A DNA stretch of 64,000 nt from positions 1 to 64,000 of the forward strand of contig CAMXCT020003210.1 of NCBI GenBank assembly GCA_947184155.2, read 5' to 3'. Below the pieces are notes generated by a model, which searched no databases, was not told the origin of the DNA, and saw only the letters and a program-made list of their open reading frames with translations. The stretch comes from Cladocopium goreaui (taxonomy: Eukaryota; Sar; Dinophyceae; Suessiales; Symbiodiniaceae). Made by a program: the position numbers and the translations under genes. Positions 21,880 through 35,900 of the stretch are shown one piece after another. The number at the start of each line of letters is the position of its first letter. The stretch's first letter is position 1.

Positions 21880-23027
21880 GATTGTACCCCAAACATCCAC
21901 AATTGGGGAGTGTTGGGAATTGATCAACAGTTGTGGAATTGTGGGATTTATCAAACACAACATCAACAATTGGAGCTTGATTCACTTGATCAAGAGTTTT
22001 TTTGAATTTACAGTAAAATGATTTGAGCAGGAATAGGTGGATTGTACCCCAAACATTTCTGCTTGGTGGTTTCAACTCCTCTGAAAAATGTGAAAGTCAG
22101 TTGGGATGATTATTCCCAATATATGGAAGATAAAAATGTTCCAAAGCACCAACCAGGGAAAATTTGATTTATGGAATATGATCATTGATTTATCATATAT
22201 GATATATGTGATGAAGACATTTTGGGTGATAATCATGATTTATGTGTGATTAAGGGACTTCCCCATGATATATGGTGTGATTTATGTGGTTCATTTATAT
22301 AGTTATTATATGTAACTACGCCAAAATCATGGGATAGATTGGGATAGTCAATGGAAAATTACTATCTGCAAAGGTGGCTGTTGAAAATCCTCTGCAAATA
22401 ATGCTTGAATGGGAACATCATTTTTATTTATGTATAAGTGCTGGATTTTCCATTGCCATGGAGGGTCACAAGCAAAACCGATGGGTTTTCTCTGCAGAAA
22501 CGATTGGATACCCCTGATTAAGTGGTTAGATCCCAGCTGTTGATGGTTAAATATCCAGTATCATTATAAGTTTCATTTCTGCCGGTCCAACCTGCTATAT
22601 GTCCATCAAAATCATCAAATGTGTACTTTGGTGGCTCCTGTTGAGCATTCTTGGAGTCCGCTAAGTGGCGACGTTCCACACCCCATAACAGGTGTGATAC
22701 TTAACTTAATTATGTATCTGGTATTTTAACAAAAGTATCCGGACATGTTTGTGTTTTTTTTAAATCATGCCTAGGCGTTGTCATCATTTAAATGTGCTAT
22801 ATGTATATGTCATCATTCATACTTATATGTATATATCAGATCATATAAACATGTATACCACATATACAGTTATATATATATATATACAACTGTATGCCAT
22901 ACAAATATACATATATATATATATAAATATAATATATAATTCAGTGTGCAGACGACAAACAAATATCATATAATGTATTATAATATAACATACGCGCGTA
23001 TGTAGCACGTTATATCCCCAAGCCATG
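21880..23027. other. Spacer, AT-rich
   Basis: No gene seen. Contains runs of ATGATTTATG-like sequence (22,165-22,300) and a TA microsatellite (22,795-22,945). Confidence 0.4.
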
Positions 23028-23132
23028 AGCAAAAAACCAATCTCTTTTCACGCCGTCGTGCGGTGCACCGCTGGCGCGCCGCGTGGCGCCACGAAGACGG
23101 AGCTGGAGGAGCTGGTGGCCTCCTGCGGGGCG
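23028..23132 (+). CDS. Candidate exon, perhaps BRCT-like
   Basis: A sharp GC-rich block. The plus frame reads ISFHAVVRCTAGAPRGATKT then ELEELVASCGASC. The pattern (strand, short basic loop, LEELVxxxGA) recalls the first strand and helix of BRCT domains, but it is too short to be sure. It is followed at once by a family-A palindromic element. Confidence 0.3.
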
Positions 23133-23147
23133 AGCTGTGATTCTTTA

Positions 23148-23293
23148 ATCAATGGGAATTTCAGGATCCTAAAATGGAGGTACTGTACCATATAACGCCA
23201 TATTTTGTGGTGATATTCCCTTACATAGGCCTTATAAATAGGCCTTATATATGGTAGGTACCTCCATCTTAGGATCCTGAAATTCCCATTGAT
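23148..23293. mobile_element. Family A palindromic element (MITE-like)
   Basis: ATCAATGGGAATTTCAGGAT and its inverted copy at the other end; the next part, CCTAAAATGGAGGTAC, is also mirrored. The interior has a small AGGCCTTATA palindrome. Related copies are at 40,113-40,252 and 61,417-61,567. Confidence 0.85.
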
Positions 23294-23755
23294 GTAATTG
23301 GATTTTCATGGGGATTGTTGATAGGTGATTTCACGGGATTGAGATTCTAGATTTTTAGTGATGGAATGGTGGTTTATTTAGGGTGATTTACTGTGGGTTT
23401 CAGCGGGATTTGATAACAGGGCATCGAAAATCAAAGATGTAATTAGTATGATATCAACCAACCAAGTCTTGTTTTTTTCGCCATGGTGACTTAATGGTGA
23501 GATAACGGAAGTCTGCTCAGAAGTACTCTATGACATGCACCACGGACTGCCTCGTTGCTATGGCTTGACAAGCCATTTAGGATCCGAAAGCACCAAACAG
23601 ATCACCTTCTGGATGGGGTTCGGGGCTAACTTCCCAGTATCATGCACTTCTTCACCACCTAATAGCTGGTGATTGTTCAAGTTTCAACACATTCCCCAAA
23701 AAACTGACAGCAATGCAAGGGGGCTAACCCCTGCAAATCACCAAAATTCCAATGC

Positions 23756-23997
23756 TTAGAAGCGTAGTTCCCACATCTTTGGCGCAAATCCATCCCAACT
23801 TGAAGCGTCCTGGTTGGCCCAAAGGACTTGAACCTTGGGCAGAGACACCCAGCCGGGCTTCAAAGGAATCAAGCAGAAGGGCTGCAGCACCGGAGACTCC
23901 GGCGACACGTCGGGCGCCAGGCTGAGGGGCGAGGCTTGAGAACTCGCGGGGCCGGAGAACAGGTAGCGATCTGAGACATCGCCTTGGTCCGGAGCAC
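23756..23997 (-). CDS. TRAPPC11: TRAPPC11 last exon with stop codon
   Basis: Acceptor CTCCAG|GTGCTC continues exon 29 as ILQEGAPDQGDVSDRYLFSG, matching the family's VEPSDAFMFSG. Then PVLQPFCLIPLKPGWVSLPK matches the [20 protein letters not shown] stretch, and the reading ends in WELRF and a TAA at 23,756. The animal protein has a longer tail after this strand; this one stops soon after it. Confidence 0.8.
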
Positions 23998-26900
23998 CTG
24001 GAGATCCAAACTTCAATGGGTTGGTTTCAAGGCAAAGCTGAAGAAAACCATATATAAATAGAGGTTTCTGCAGATTTTGCCTGAGACTCAGTCTGCGAAA
24101 CCTTGGGGGTTTACATGTGGAGAACTTAGGACTGTGGTGCCAAAAAAAAGGATCAAGTGATAGGTGATAAGTGTGGGATCTATTCGTGGGTGGTTCTCAT
24201 GTTTGTTTCTGAGTTTCCAGGCCAATATGTTTAATAAGCAGGGCACTTGGTGAGAACCAAAACTATTAAAATTTGAATATAGATATTGAGGGTCAAAAAT
24301 TCGGAGACTGGGTACGTAGTCCGAGCATTGGATCATGGATGACTATTTATCCATCTATATCCATCTATCTACCTGTCCACTTGCAAAAAAACAACTCCCA
24401 GAATATAAAATTGGATGCGGATGCTAAACACTCGTAAACGATAAACAAATTGACCCATCCCCAACTCAAAGACGGGAACTCTTCAACAAATTCGAGTGCA
24501 TCCCAAGTCACCTTCCTGCAGAATCCGCACCCTGATCTCTTCCTCCGAAAACGTTGCATTTTTCAGGCACACCTCCACCTTCAACGGAGTGCCCACCGTC
24601 CCAATGCTGCCGACCTCCAGCTCCACTTGCATCGAGGGCAATGGTGTTGGAAGATCCAGCGGCAGCAGCCACTCCGCAACGCCGCCACCGGGCAGTTGCG
24701 CGGGGCGTTTGGCGCTGGGAAGCCATTGGAAGAACTCTCCAACTGCCTCTGCGAGTTTGGGCTGGAGTTTGGTTGTGGTCAAGTGGTTGCAACGGTTGGG
24801 GGCTCCCATTGATGGAGACCCTTTTTGGCACTAAACATGATTAAACCATCTGATATTTGTTTGCCTGACTCTATCCACATGTCCTAGCAGCCCCTGCACT
24901 TCCAGTTGGGATCATCTGACATATATGAAAGCCCACAAGCCAATTCTATATCGCTGAATGATGTTTATGGTCGCTTACTCATGATTAGGCTTATTCATCA
25001 TGTGCCTTGCTGAATTGCAGTAATGAATAATTCACTAAGCCGAAACCTAGCTCAAAAAGTGCGGCCATTTGGGGATGATTCCCCTTAGTAACCAAACCAT
25101 CATTCCAGCGACGTCACGACATGACGTCATAATAATTCATCCAGATTTATTGTATATATATATATATATATACATCATCGTTTCATGTATGCTTGAATGC
25201 TGCTTATGGCTGCATCATGCCTACTTTTTTTCCATCATTTATACTAATCTGCTAAATCTGCTAAAGCCAGTGATAAACCATCTCATTTGGGGAGCATACG
25301 CAAGTTCCTAAACCTCTATTCTGAGGATTGTTTGTTACATTATTATCACACAATGATTCACTATGACACTTTTATCCCACACTAATCCATATTCTCCCGT
25401 ATCTTACTACATCCCATTTACTGGCCTTATAAGGCTTCTGAATCCCTCATTGAAATCACCGTGGTCCACGGCTCGGCCTTGTGCTTCTGGAATTCCACCC
25501 TCAAGCGCGGGCGGCCAACGGCTCGGCTGATGTTCGCGGGCTGCGGCCAGATGAAGGCATGAGCCGAGCCAATGGCCATCAGCCCAGGTCTTCCCAGGCA
25601 TTTCCTGGGCCACCAAAAACATCGAGTCGGTAAATTGATAAATGGTTGGCAAATATGAATATCATCTGTAAAACTGGTTTTATTAAATGATGTACATATA
25701 TATATGTATGTATATGTATATATATATACATATAACCATAATATATATATATACATACATACATAAATAATTTCATAATATATCATATTATAATATATAC
25801 AATGGGGCATAACTAGGGGGCGCTACCTTGTAGGAATCAAGTGAGATCATCTAATTTCTTGTGGGGAACTTGCAAATGAAGAGAAACAACTCCAACCTGC
25901 AGTTCTATAAGCTATAGACATTTCTACCTGTTGTAAGCTATAATTAGAACTGTAGGATATCTGTAGGATTCTATAGCTTCTGACCTTGTTTTACTGTGGT
26001 ACAATAGAATCCTCATTGGTTCTGGAAAGCGAAACGGAAAAATAAGAAAAATAATGTGGCAAACCAATGGTCGAGGATACGTATGCCTACCATTTGGGGA
26101 TCGTATCAACCACACCGTCCCAGCCTCCTCGATTTTCTGATTGGGTTTACCACATGGGTATCGGTATGGGTCAAAATTGGGGCATCAATCGGTAAATGAG
26201 CAGCAATCAAGACCCTCTGTCATGCCCTTCTAATTGTTTGTTTTGCTATAGTAAGGATTTCCATGACATAACAATCACCAGTAGCTATCAGTAAATCAAG
26301 CAGAATAACATCCCTATTCTTTCCAATCAACCAGATATTTTTGATCACTGCTCACATGAAAGCCAGCGCAGTTTCTGACAGCCATCCTCCAACAGGACCT
26401 CCACTGTACCTTGGATGGCTGTTCCCTAAAGGAGCCAGCAAAACCCACAAATGTATATGGAATATGGCATGTGGGAATAGTAATTGATAGTAATAAATAC
26501 TAGAAACTATTAATGTGATTGATTATTGATTTTACTAACATTACCCGAGCACTTGTATGGAGGTTTCCTAAGTCATGGGGGTGCCCAGAATCATCCAAGT
26601 CATGGATGACCATGACTTAGGATTGAAACAATCATGGTTTTGCTATGGGGATCTGCCATGACTTAAGAAACCCCCGGTCGTAGTGGATTTTCCATTGGTA
26701 AAATAGGCAAAAATCGACTCAGCAAATGAACACCAATATAGTATTGTCAACAACCATATCCTAATACTATCATATTATCTTACCATGACATAAAACACCA
26801 TGTATCATAATTCAAGTCCAATAAAATCTCTATTTGTTCATGCAAAACATCCCAATAAATCACCATTAAAAAAAACCATTAAACCACCATTTTCCAGCCC

Positions 26901-29900
26901 ATTGAAGCACCATAAAAACAACCATTTTGGATGGTTCAAATCCCATTGAACCCCTCGCCATGGAGCTGGTCTCCACGGGGCCATGCAAGGATTTCAGGGC
27001 GAAGGACACGGGTCGCTGCCTGGGTCAGACGAGCCTGACTGGTTTGATCCAGCAAGATATAACTGGTTGCTGGTTTTAACCATCTTGAATTACAACACTG
27101 GTTGGTGGTTGAGCCACCCCTCTGAAAAATAGGGATTCTATGGAAAAATATATGAAACATAGTATGGAAAATATGAGTTCGTCAGTTGGGATGATGACAT
27201 TCCCTGATGGAAAATAAACAATGTTAGCTTGAAACCACCAACCCAATAACAATGTTGGATCTTAATTAATATATGACTATTTTTATACCATGTTATACCT
27301 GAATGCATCATAACGGGACAGGGTTTCCAGCATAATGTTGGATCTTGATTAGTGCAATGGGTCGGTATTGTGTCACATTTTTTCTCAGGCACTTTCAGTT
27401 TTGTTCAAACGTATTGTTTGTTTCTTTCTTTTTTTGATATTATTTTTCAGCATAAATGTTTTCAGTTTTTTTCAGAAGTTTTTTCTTTTTTAATTTCCAG
27501 GCGGTTGTTTATTAAAAGCAACTTGTTTAATAAATTTCCACCAAAAACCACAAAAAACAAATATCATATAACACCAAATTAATTAAAGCACAGCACCCAA
27601 ACAATTTTTCAAGGGGGTAGCCCATGGGCAACTGAGATCTTCCATCATATGTTCCTTTCTTATCCATTGCTTTCTTGAAGGGTTGAAAGGAAAATCAACT
27701 GAACGAAAATCGATGTCAATTGAAACCCTTTCTTCAAACGCATATCAATTGAAAGTAAATTGACATCAATGGACATCCTTAAGATGATCCAATACTATTC
27801 CTACCCTGGCCCCTCAAACTTACCAGCCTAAAGAGACCCCTGAAATGTTGGGGGGGCCTACCCTAACCAAGACCCAACACACACACACATACACACACAT
27901 ATGTATATATATATATATATATATAATCTATTTATTTAATTTACTTATTTACTGATATATGTATTTAAATATTCTATTTATACGAATATACTGTAACGTG
28001 AATATAGATTTAAAAAGGCAGAATAGGTGCATATCATGAACCTGCCAGACCGAGGTTTACAGTGTTCCCCAAGACACAACCCCCAAGAAAAAAATCAAGT
28101 AAATAGATCCGCCAGTGAAGCAAGACCAGAGTATCCATTCACAATCGTTGAATTGCCAAGAGCCGATTCCAAACAAATGGGCATCCTTCCATTTTCATAG
28201 TGATTTCATTCTATCTTTTTGGGTGCCCTCCGGTAGAAAAAAGCATGGCTGACAGGAGATTAACCCCATTTAGATCGAGGATTGCCAAGCTAAAACCTCC
28301 ATTCAATGAGGATTTCTCACTGCCACGTTCGATTATGTATAATATATATATATTTATATTTATATGTATATCAATATCTATCTGGGCAAATTATAATAAT
28401 TCACTGACCTGAAATAAGGCCATTTTGGGATGATTCCCTTTATTAACCATGATTCCAGGGCTCGGTCGGTATAACTCGCCCAGTTCTCCAAGTTGCAAGG
28501 TCAAAGATGTGGCCATCCGTTCCTCCGCGATCTGCAGTCGCATGGCGTGCTGGAAAGTTATGGTAGCTGAAGTGCGGCTGACGGCATGGCCCAAAGTCAA
28601 GGCGAAGTTCACTGTCATCTTGCAGGCCCTGGAAGCAGATAGGGGAGTACATGGGAGTACCCTGAGCGTATAACAAACACATATTACAGGTCACAATCAG
28701 TCACCACAAATGCAAATAATCGTAATGACAATTGCTGGCACTTCGACCGATTACATCCAACGACCACGCCCATTGTTGTTTCATTCCAGCCCCCACCTGC
28801 CGCATTGAACAGCAATGGGCCATGCGTAGCCAACATCCTTTGCTCCCGGTCTCTGCAAGTCCCCAGGTTGGAAGGACAGAACTCCAGCCAAAGGTTGGAC
28901 CTCTTGGGCCACCTCCGCAAGAAGCTTCTCATCACCTGGACGGACCCCAAGTGACCCAGGGAAAACCACTGGTTGCTATAGGAAAACCATGAGGTTTGGG
29001 GCGACCCCCAGCCTTTATAAAACACCCAGCGCCGAATTTGCGGTTTTGTACCTCACAAACTGCGGTTTTGTATCTCACGAACCTGTGTTTGTTCAACTTT
29101 GCTCAAACGAGAGTGTGTGTGTGTGTGCATGTGTCACTGTATGACTCTAATTGTGGTCTGCTAGACATGTCATACTTGGTATATGTGCCTAAATATCTAC
29201 CAATCTATCTATCCATTCTATCAACATCTATTGACCTAGCTACTACCTGTAGCTACAGAATCTATCTAAGCATCAATCTATAAACCTTGTTGTCTATCTG
29301 TTTAATATGAACCCATCCAAAAAGCTCCTGGCACTCGGTCCCCATGGCAATGGAGACGTGATTTGATCGGAACATGGGGGGTTCCCAACAGGCCGTTTTA
29401 CAAGTCGCGTTTCCTATTCATAGCGTTCAAGACTTATTAAATTCAGACAAATCCAATGATATATTTTGGAAATCCCTATGTTCAGTAATTTCCTATTCTT
29501 CAAGATTTTATTTTGCAAATGCCTATCGGAATGTGACAAGAGTTTTCAATTATACCCTATACATCCAAATACTCGGAGTGGTGCATGTGTGATTCAGTGG
29601 GCTCAATCACATTGTACCTGCATTGGTTAGTGGATAGTCCAACCGTTGCACAGGTTTGCTATTTACAAACGTATATATTTTGCAGAAAATCGTAATTTGT
29701 GATGGTCAAGTTACCTATATCATTCCCATTGAATCATAGATGTGCATACGGCCATTGATCCCTATACACAAATTCCTATCCCTCTCTATTTTCTACTTCA
29801 AACATGCATCAATCAGTGTGATATTATATTGTTCCTATTTTTGTCAATGACATGCTTAAGTTATATATATATATCACTATTCGAAGTACTAGCAGTGTTA

Positions 29901-32900
29901 CTACTGTTAACATTCTCTCTCATACGTATATTATATAATACTGATTCTATATGTGCATTTGCTGACTGGTTAGTTTCTCATTGCAAATGCACATTTACAG
30001 ACTGGTTATACATTGTAAGATACTGTCATCTGGTTGGTGGTTTTAACCCATCGCACATATATCCATGTCATCTCAACCAATCATCCCAGTCGTATGGCTG
30101 AAGAACAATAAACGTTTGACCACCCCAGCCGGTCATAGTAATTTCTGATTTGGGGGTTTTCAGGGGATCCTCAAGTCACCGTGGTTGTTTCAGTACTAAG
30201 TCATGGTCATCAATAACTTAGATGATGCAAGGGGGTTCTCCTATGACTTAGGAACAATCCACAAGAACTGCTTAACAAAAACTGTTAATAGTTAATAGAC
30301 TCAAAAATGAACCACATCAATATATTCTATTAATATCTATCTGTTACTATTCCCACATGCCATATTCCATATATATTTTAGGGGCTTCAGTAGAGATCAT
30401 AGGAAAATCACCTGGTCCCATGGTTCAGCACTGGCCCCAGACCCTTCCACCCTGGCCTATGGGGATCAGCTCACACTCCGCAGAGATCAGCGAGACCCGT
30501 GGACTCTTGGAGCTTTCCAAGGGATGCGCCGGGAGAACGGTCGCAGGGTCGCCCTCCTCCACCTGCGAGACGACGACGTAACGACGTCCCAAGGTCGCCC
30601 GCGTGACGCGGGTGTGATCAAAAACGGCTGGCAAATTTGCTAGACATGGACATTTTAATGGGACAATTATTGAAAAATAAAGGGCAATCCATCCAAATCC
30701 TCTATAAACGGAAATTATAATGGGAAAATCAATCACAAAGGTGGATTTTCCCGTTAGCGCCTTTGATTCCCCAAAAGGTATTGGGTAGAGATACTCTCGC
30801 ACTGTTTTCCATTCATTGCTCAACATAAAGCCATGTTAGCATTAAGCTTAAGCAATCGATTCATCCATTGTACCAAAAGGATCCAAAAGGCCAACATTGT
30901 TGTGGGCTGGATGCGCATTTCTTGTGTTTCAATGTGCTTCATATATCCTATATGAGGTGGAGTTCTTGCACCAACAATTCAGGAACATTCGTGAATACAT
31001 TCTGAAACATTCTTGTTTCCCGGATAAAGCATGGTACATCCTCCCTTTTTGTTGGTTATATCACTTACATCCCAATTCTTGATGGCTACCAGTTCCCCCC
31101 TACACCTAAGACCAAAACCTGCCGCAGAAACCCTCATTAAATATGTAGATCCATCCATTCATTTTTGAATCCCAAAAAGGGGGGTCTAGCAACTTTGGAA
31201 TGGCAATGGATCATGCTGATGTTAGGGTTGTGTGGTGGTGATGAGTGCGCGCACACACACACATACATTCATTCATTCATTCATTCGTTCGTTCATTCAT
31301 TCATTCATTCATTCACTCATTCATACATACATACATACATATATATATATGCTACGATACCCCCTTTCTATCCGTACTAGAATGGGCTATGGATCACCAA
31401 CAATTCATGAGTAGTTGGATATATTCGGGAACAATGGGTTAAATCCGTATTGTGAAGGGTTACAGAATCAATCGGTCACTATACCCTCATATGAAATATA
31501 CATTCTATGAACCATTATACCCTTGTTGTTGATGAAATCCAGTGTTTGATGCTCAACTCGCAATGATTGATGGTCAACCTCATTCCTCTCACCGTTACTC
31601 CATTAATATCCTATCGTAGAATCGTATATATATATATATATGTATACAATATAATAGGAACTAAATATATAGTCCAAATCTATCCCCATGATAGCCTTGT
31701 ATATCTTGTTTCCTGTCCACGGATGGTGTACCTGCACATTGGCCGTCAAACGAAGCTCAGAGGCCGCTGGCGCAACCGGCGCACCGGACAGGGCCAAAAA
31801 GAAGAGAAAGGTGTCCTGGGTCAAAGTGAGAAATGGTATATGAAAGCTATACCATACTTAAACGGTATGAACCGCCATGTCAATGTATTTTTTTAAATAT
31901 ACATGTATTGAAAATATACATTTAGACATAGCGACAATTGGGTTATATAATGCATGATAATACATACACAGCTCCTTTAGTGAATTGGATTAAACAAACC
32001 AATGTACATGGAACAGTGCTTGGATACTGATCAAATATTGACCGGCAATAGCGGGATGCTTTTTGCAGATTTGAAGATATCTGAAGAATCAAATTTGCGC
32101 TTTACCACGAAACACATTGTCATATAACCAGCGCATACCACATTCAAAACCGATCAATCTTGGCAAATGGTTGGTGGCCGGCTCATGGCTTAGCCATCTG
32201 TTGATTCAAACAAATGCTCTGACGGGGAAGCAAAATGAACAAAACAACATGCTATTCAATTCGTCTCACAAACTCTGGGAAGATTAACCAATATATGTGT
32301 GGATGATATACATTGGCCAAACGACGACTCCACATGACAGGATGGTTATTCTGGGTGTTGCTGTTCCCAACATCCACCCTGCACCAAATTCATTGTCACT
32401 CGGTAGGGTTGGGGGTGACACACATTCACAGTTTTTTCTTTGTTTGATCGTGCGTTTTTCATGGCTGCGGGCTGTGGGTTAGTTTGGAGAAGGGATAATC
32501 CCATTGGGGGCAAACTACATCTTCGGAGAACTTATCTTGATGTTTGCAAACTATGCATCTCTATAGTCAATCAGTGATACCATCTGGTTATTTAATAGTT
32601 CGCCATGGAAAGATCCACTCATTTTTAAAAACGGTAAACCATCTATTTCGATTAGGGCCATCTATACCATGGCAAACTGTGAATGTCATAACCAGAGGGT
32701 TTTCACAGCACCCATTTCTGGACGACGGCTTCGGCAGGTCGTCGGCTGAGACCGGTGCAACCAGGGCACTGAAACCAAGGCTTTGGACGGATCCACAGGG
32801 AACAACAGCTCAGAGTTCAGTTTCCCGCCTCGAGGCGATTTTTCCCAAGCAGAACAATAAAAAAGAAAACCCATGGTTTCTACAAGGTGGTACCCATATG

Positions 32901-35900
32901 CTTGCTAAGTTGACTACTAATACTACTAGACTAACTAGGGATTCATAGGTATAATTAGATGAGTTAATAACAACCAAATAATTACAGTAGATTGGGCCAC
33001 CACCTTGCACCCTTCAATGACGAGGTTCCCGACAATTTTGCCTGTGCGTAAAACTTGGGATGGTATAGCTGCCCTTGAGTGCCAAAGTTGCTAACAGGGA
33101 AAAAGAAACAGCAACCAAATTTGTCAGTGTCTCGGGCAATGAGCAGAACCAAGAAAGAGAAGAAAGAGAAGAAAGGAACGACTTTGGCAGTCCAAACCCA
33201 GTGACCAAATCTTTTTACTTAGGAGCTACCCACTGATGAATCCACTACACCCCGAACAATTGGACAACACAAGAACAGGTTTGCAACGAGATCTTCTACA
33301 TGAAAACTGCTACTGTTTTGGCTTTCAAAACAGAATCTGATACCCAGCCGGAGTGCAGCACTCAAACCTCTATATGTTCATCAAAATTAATTTTCCCCAT
33401 TTCATCCGTCAAACATCGGCCAATTCCTCACCAGTTCCAGGCGCGGAAATTCCACTGAGGCCCAAGGGAGCCCCAAGGACAAAGGATCCGCTCAGGCAAG
33501 CCGACCTGATGGGTTCCAGGCAGCTTGAGCTCTCCGAGCAACGTAGCACTTTCGCCACTTTCGCCTGTCACCACGGAAGAGGAATGTATGTATGTATGTT
33601 TGCTTGTTTGTTTGCTTGTTTGTTTTTTTGTTAATCTATCTATCTATGTAGTTGTTTTAAATGTGTTTCTGTGTGTGATTATATATGTTTAATTGTTTAT
33701 ATTTATATCAAACGACTTGGTTTATTATACACTACACACCTGCATTTACATTCATCTATGTAGACAAGCTCTTCGAGCAGCAGAAAATGGGCAACGTCCC
33801 AGGTGGTGCTTGTGATCTTCCCAGCGGCAATTCAAAAACTGAAGGTACCTTTTGATAAACAAATTTGGCTGGCTGGAACATTCCCCCATGGGTATAAGGT
33901 GGTGCTGCATAGTTAGCGAAGTTGGTTTATAACTCCAATGACTAGGGTTTTTGAATGTGTTTGATATATTATTAGTATTGCTACAATAATATTCATTACA
34001 TCTGCAGTTAATGGGGGTGACAAACCAAGTTATAACTGGGAGGCACCACCTTGTATAAATGATTATTGTACCGAACAATATTTGGATGATCACCAGTTGT
34101 AGGCGACTGGTCGACTGCCAATGTTTAAAGCGTTTATATAATTGTCATCTATATTTACCACAGGATAATTTCAAACCTTTTTGATCCCCGCCTGCCAAAG
34201 AAGGACAACGATGACGCATTCATGCAGAAAGACCTATGTGGTTGGTATAACTGCAAATTACCTGGATAAGTCATCATGCTTCACCCAGCTGCAAGGATCA
34301 TACTTATTATCACCCATAAGCACTGCCCCGATAAATTAATCCCCATAAATATCACTCATAATTCGCCCAAAAGTATTCACTTTCTCATCTCTGACAAATG
34401 ACGTCGTGGTGATATCAACACAGTTTAGATCTACACAGCTGTTTTCTGTCGTTCATTGATCCATAGATCCCATTGAATACCCAATGGTCCATGGTTCTTT
34501 TTTCGAAGTCTCCTCTGGTTTATTTTCATTGATTCCCATTCCAAGGTTTACCCCCTCTGGGGAAAAAAACATAGCCATCCCAAGATATCCCAAGCAGCAG
34601 CCTCTTTGACCTCGTCATTTTATTAGTCAAAGTTCTTGTCACTTCAACGGTTTTAACGTTAAACTAACTATTAAGCAATTTAGCTAACAAACTGGGGCAC
34701 CACGTTGTAGATCCACCATGACATGACAAGTTATCCCGACATATCCCGACACAATATCGTAACATGGTTGGTTGAATCCCAACGTTTCGCTTTGCCAACT
34801 ATGGAGCAGCTTTTTGTATATATCACATTGTATCGGAATAGTTTCCCGTTATACAACAGTTTTTGATGGTTGAATCACCAGTTGTCAAATAAAGTCATCG
34901 TTTTTATGAGGAAACAAAAACATCAATTCTGATGGTTCAACATTGTTGAATCGTCACCTTTGAATCATCTTGGATGGTGTATCTCCTTTTCTGATTACTA
35001 ACACGATTAGATTCCCTTTGTACCACGATCTTTGATGGCAAAACCTGTATGTTTGATGACCAAGTCAGCACGGTTGATGCTCCAATCACCATATTTTATG
35101 TTTCAATCATCTTCAATCTCTACGTTTGATGGCTAAGTTACCAAAAAAAAAACGCTGGGTCCCCTATTTGTTGATGGTTCAATCCCATGAAATCCAACTA
35201 AATCCCATGAAATCCCACTAAATCTTAAAAATGGCCCATTTATAGTTGATTTACCTATGAAACATGGTGATTTTCCATGGTTATATAAACGTTTACCAGA
35301 GGGTAAATGCCTATGATCTTCCCATCAGTTTTCACTACGGAATAACCCATGAACTTCGCCTACGAAAACCACAGCATCCGCCAGTGCCCACGTGAAGCGC
35401 AGCCGGACGGGAGCGCAGCCGGACGTGGGGACCGACTTGACAGTGAAGGGCTGGCCCACCTGGCAACGGGAAAAGGCGGGTGGTAAATGGCTGGTGAATT
35501 ATATAGCACCAATTGGCACCAATTAATTTAATTTAATAAATTTGGTATATATGGTTTAATTAAATTTAAATAGTTAATTTCAGATCACCATATACCAAAT
35601 TACCCCCTATCAAATTGAGTAAATTCACCATATAAGATATGGTTAATTCAGGTTAATTAAGTGATTAAGATTCATGGTATATGGTTTGGTAATATACTAA
35701 ACCATCGGCCAATCTTACGACTGGAATTTAGTATACCACCTGGTTAGTTGGTGAATTCCCAGCACCATGGAATGGTATGATGGTTGGACCTAGCATGGTA
35801 TAATGATTGGTAAATGGTTGATTGGAATAGTAATACCATGATTAGAATAATAATGATTGGAATTAGCATTGCCAATTGATAATGATAATGGTACCTGTTG

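Noticed and set aside
24496..24844. Three plus-strand frames of 96-120 codons
   Set aside because: Shadows of TRAPPC11 exon 29, which has a clear family match on the minus strand.
29374..29592. 72-codon plus frame in a TRAPPC11 intron
   Set aside because: AT-rich composition, no splice context and no recognisable family.
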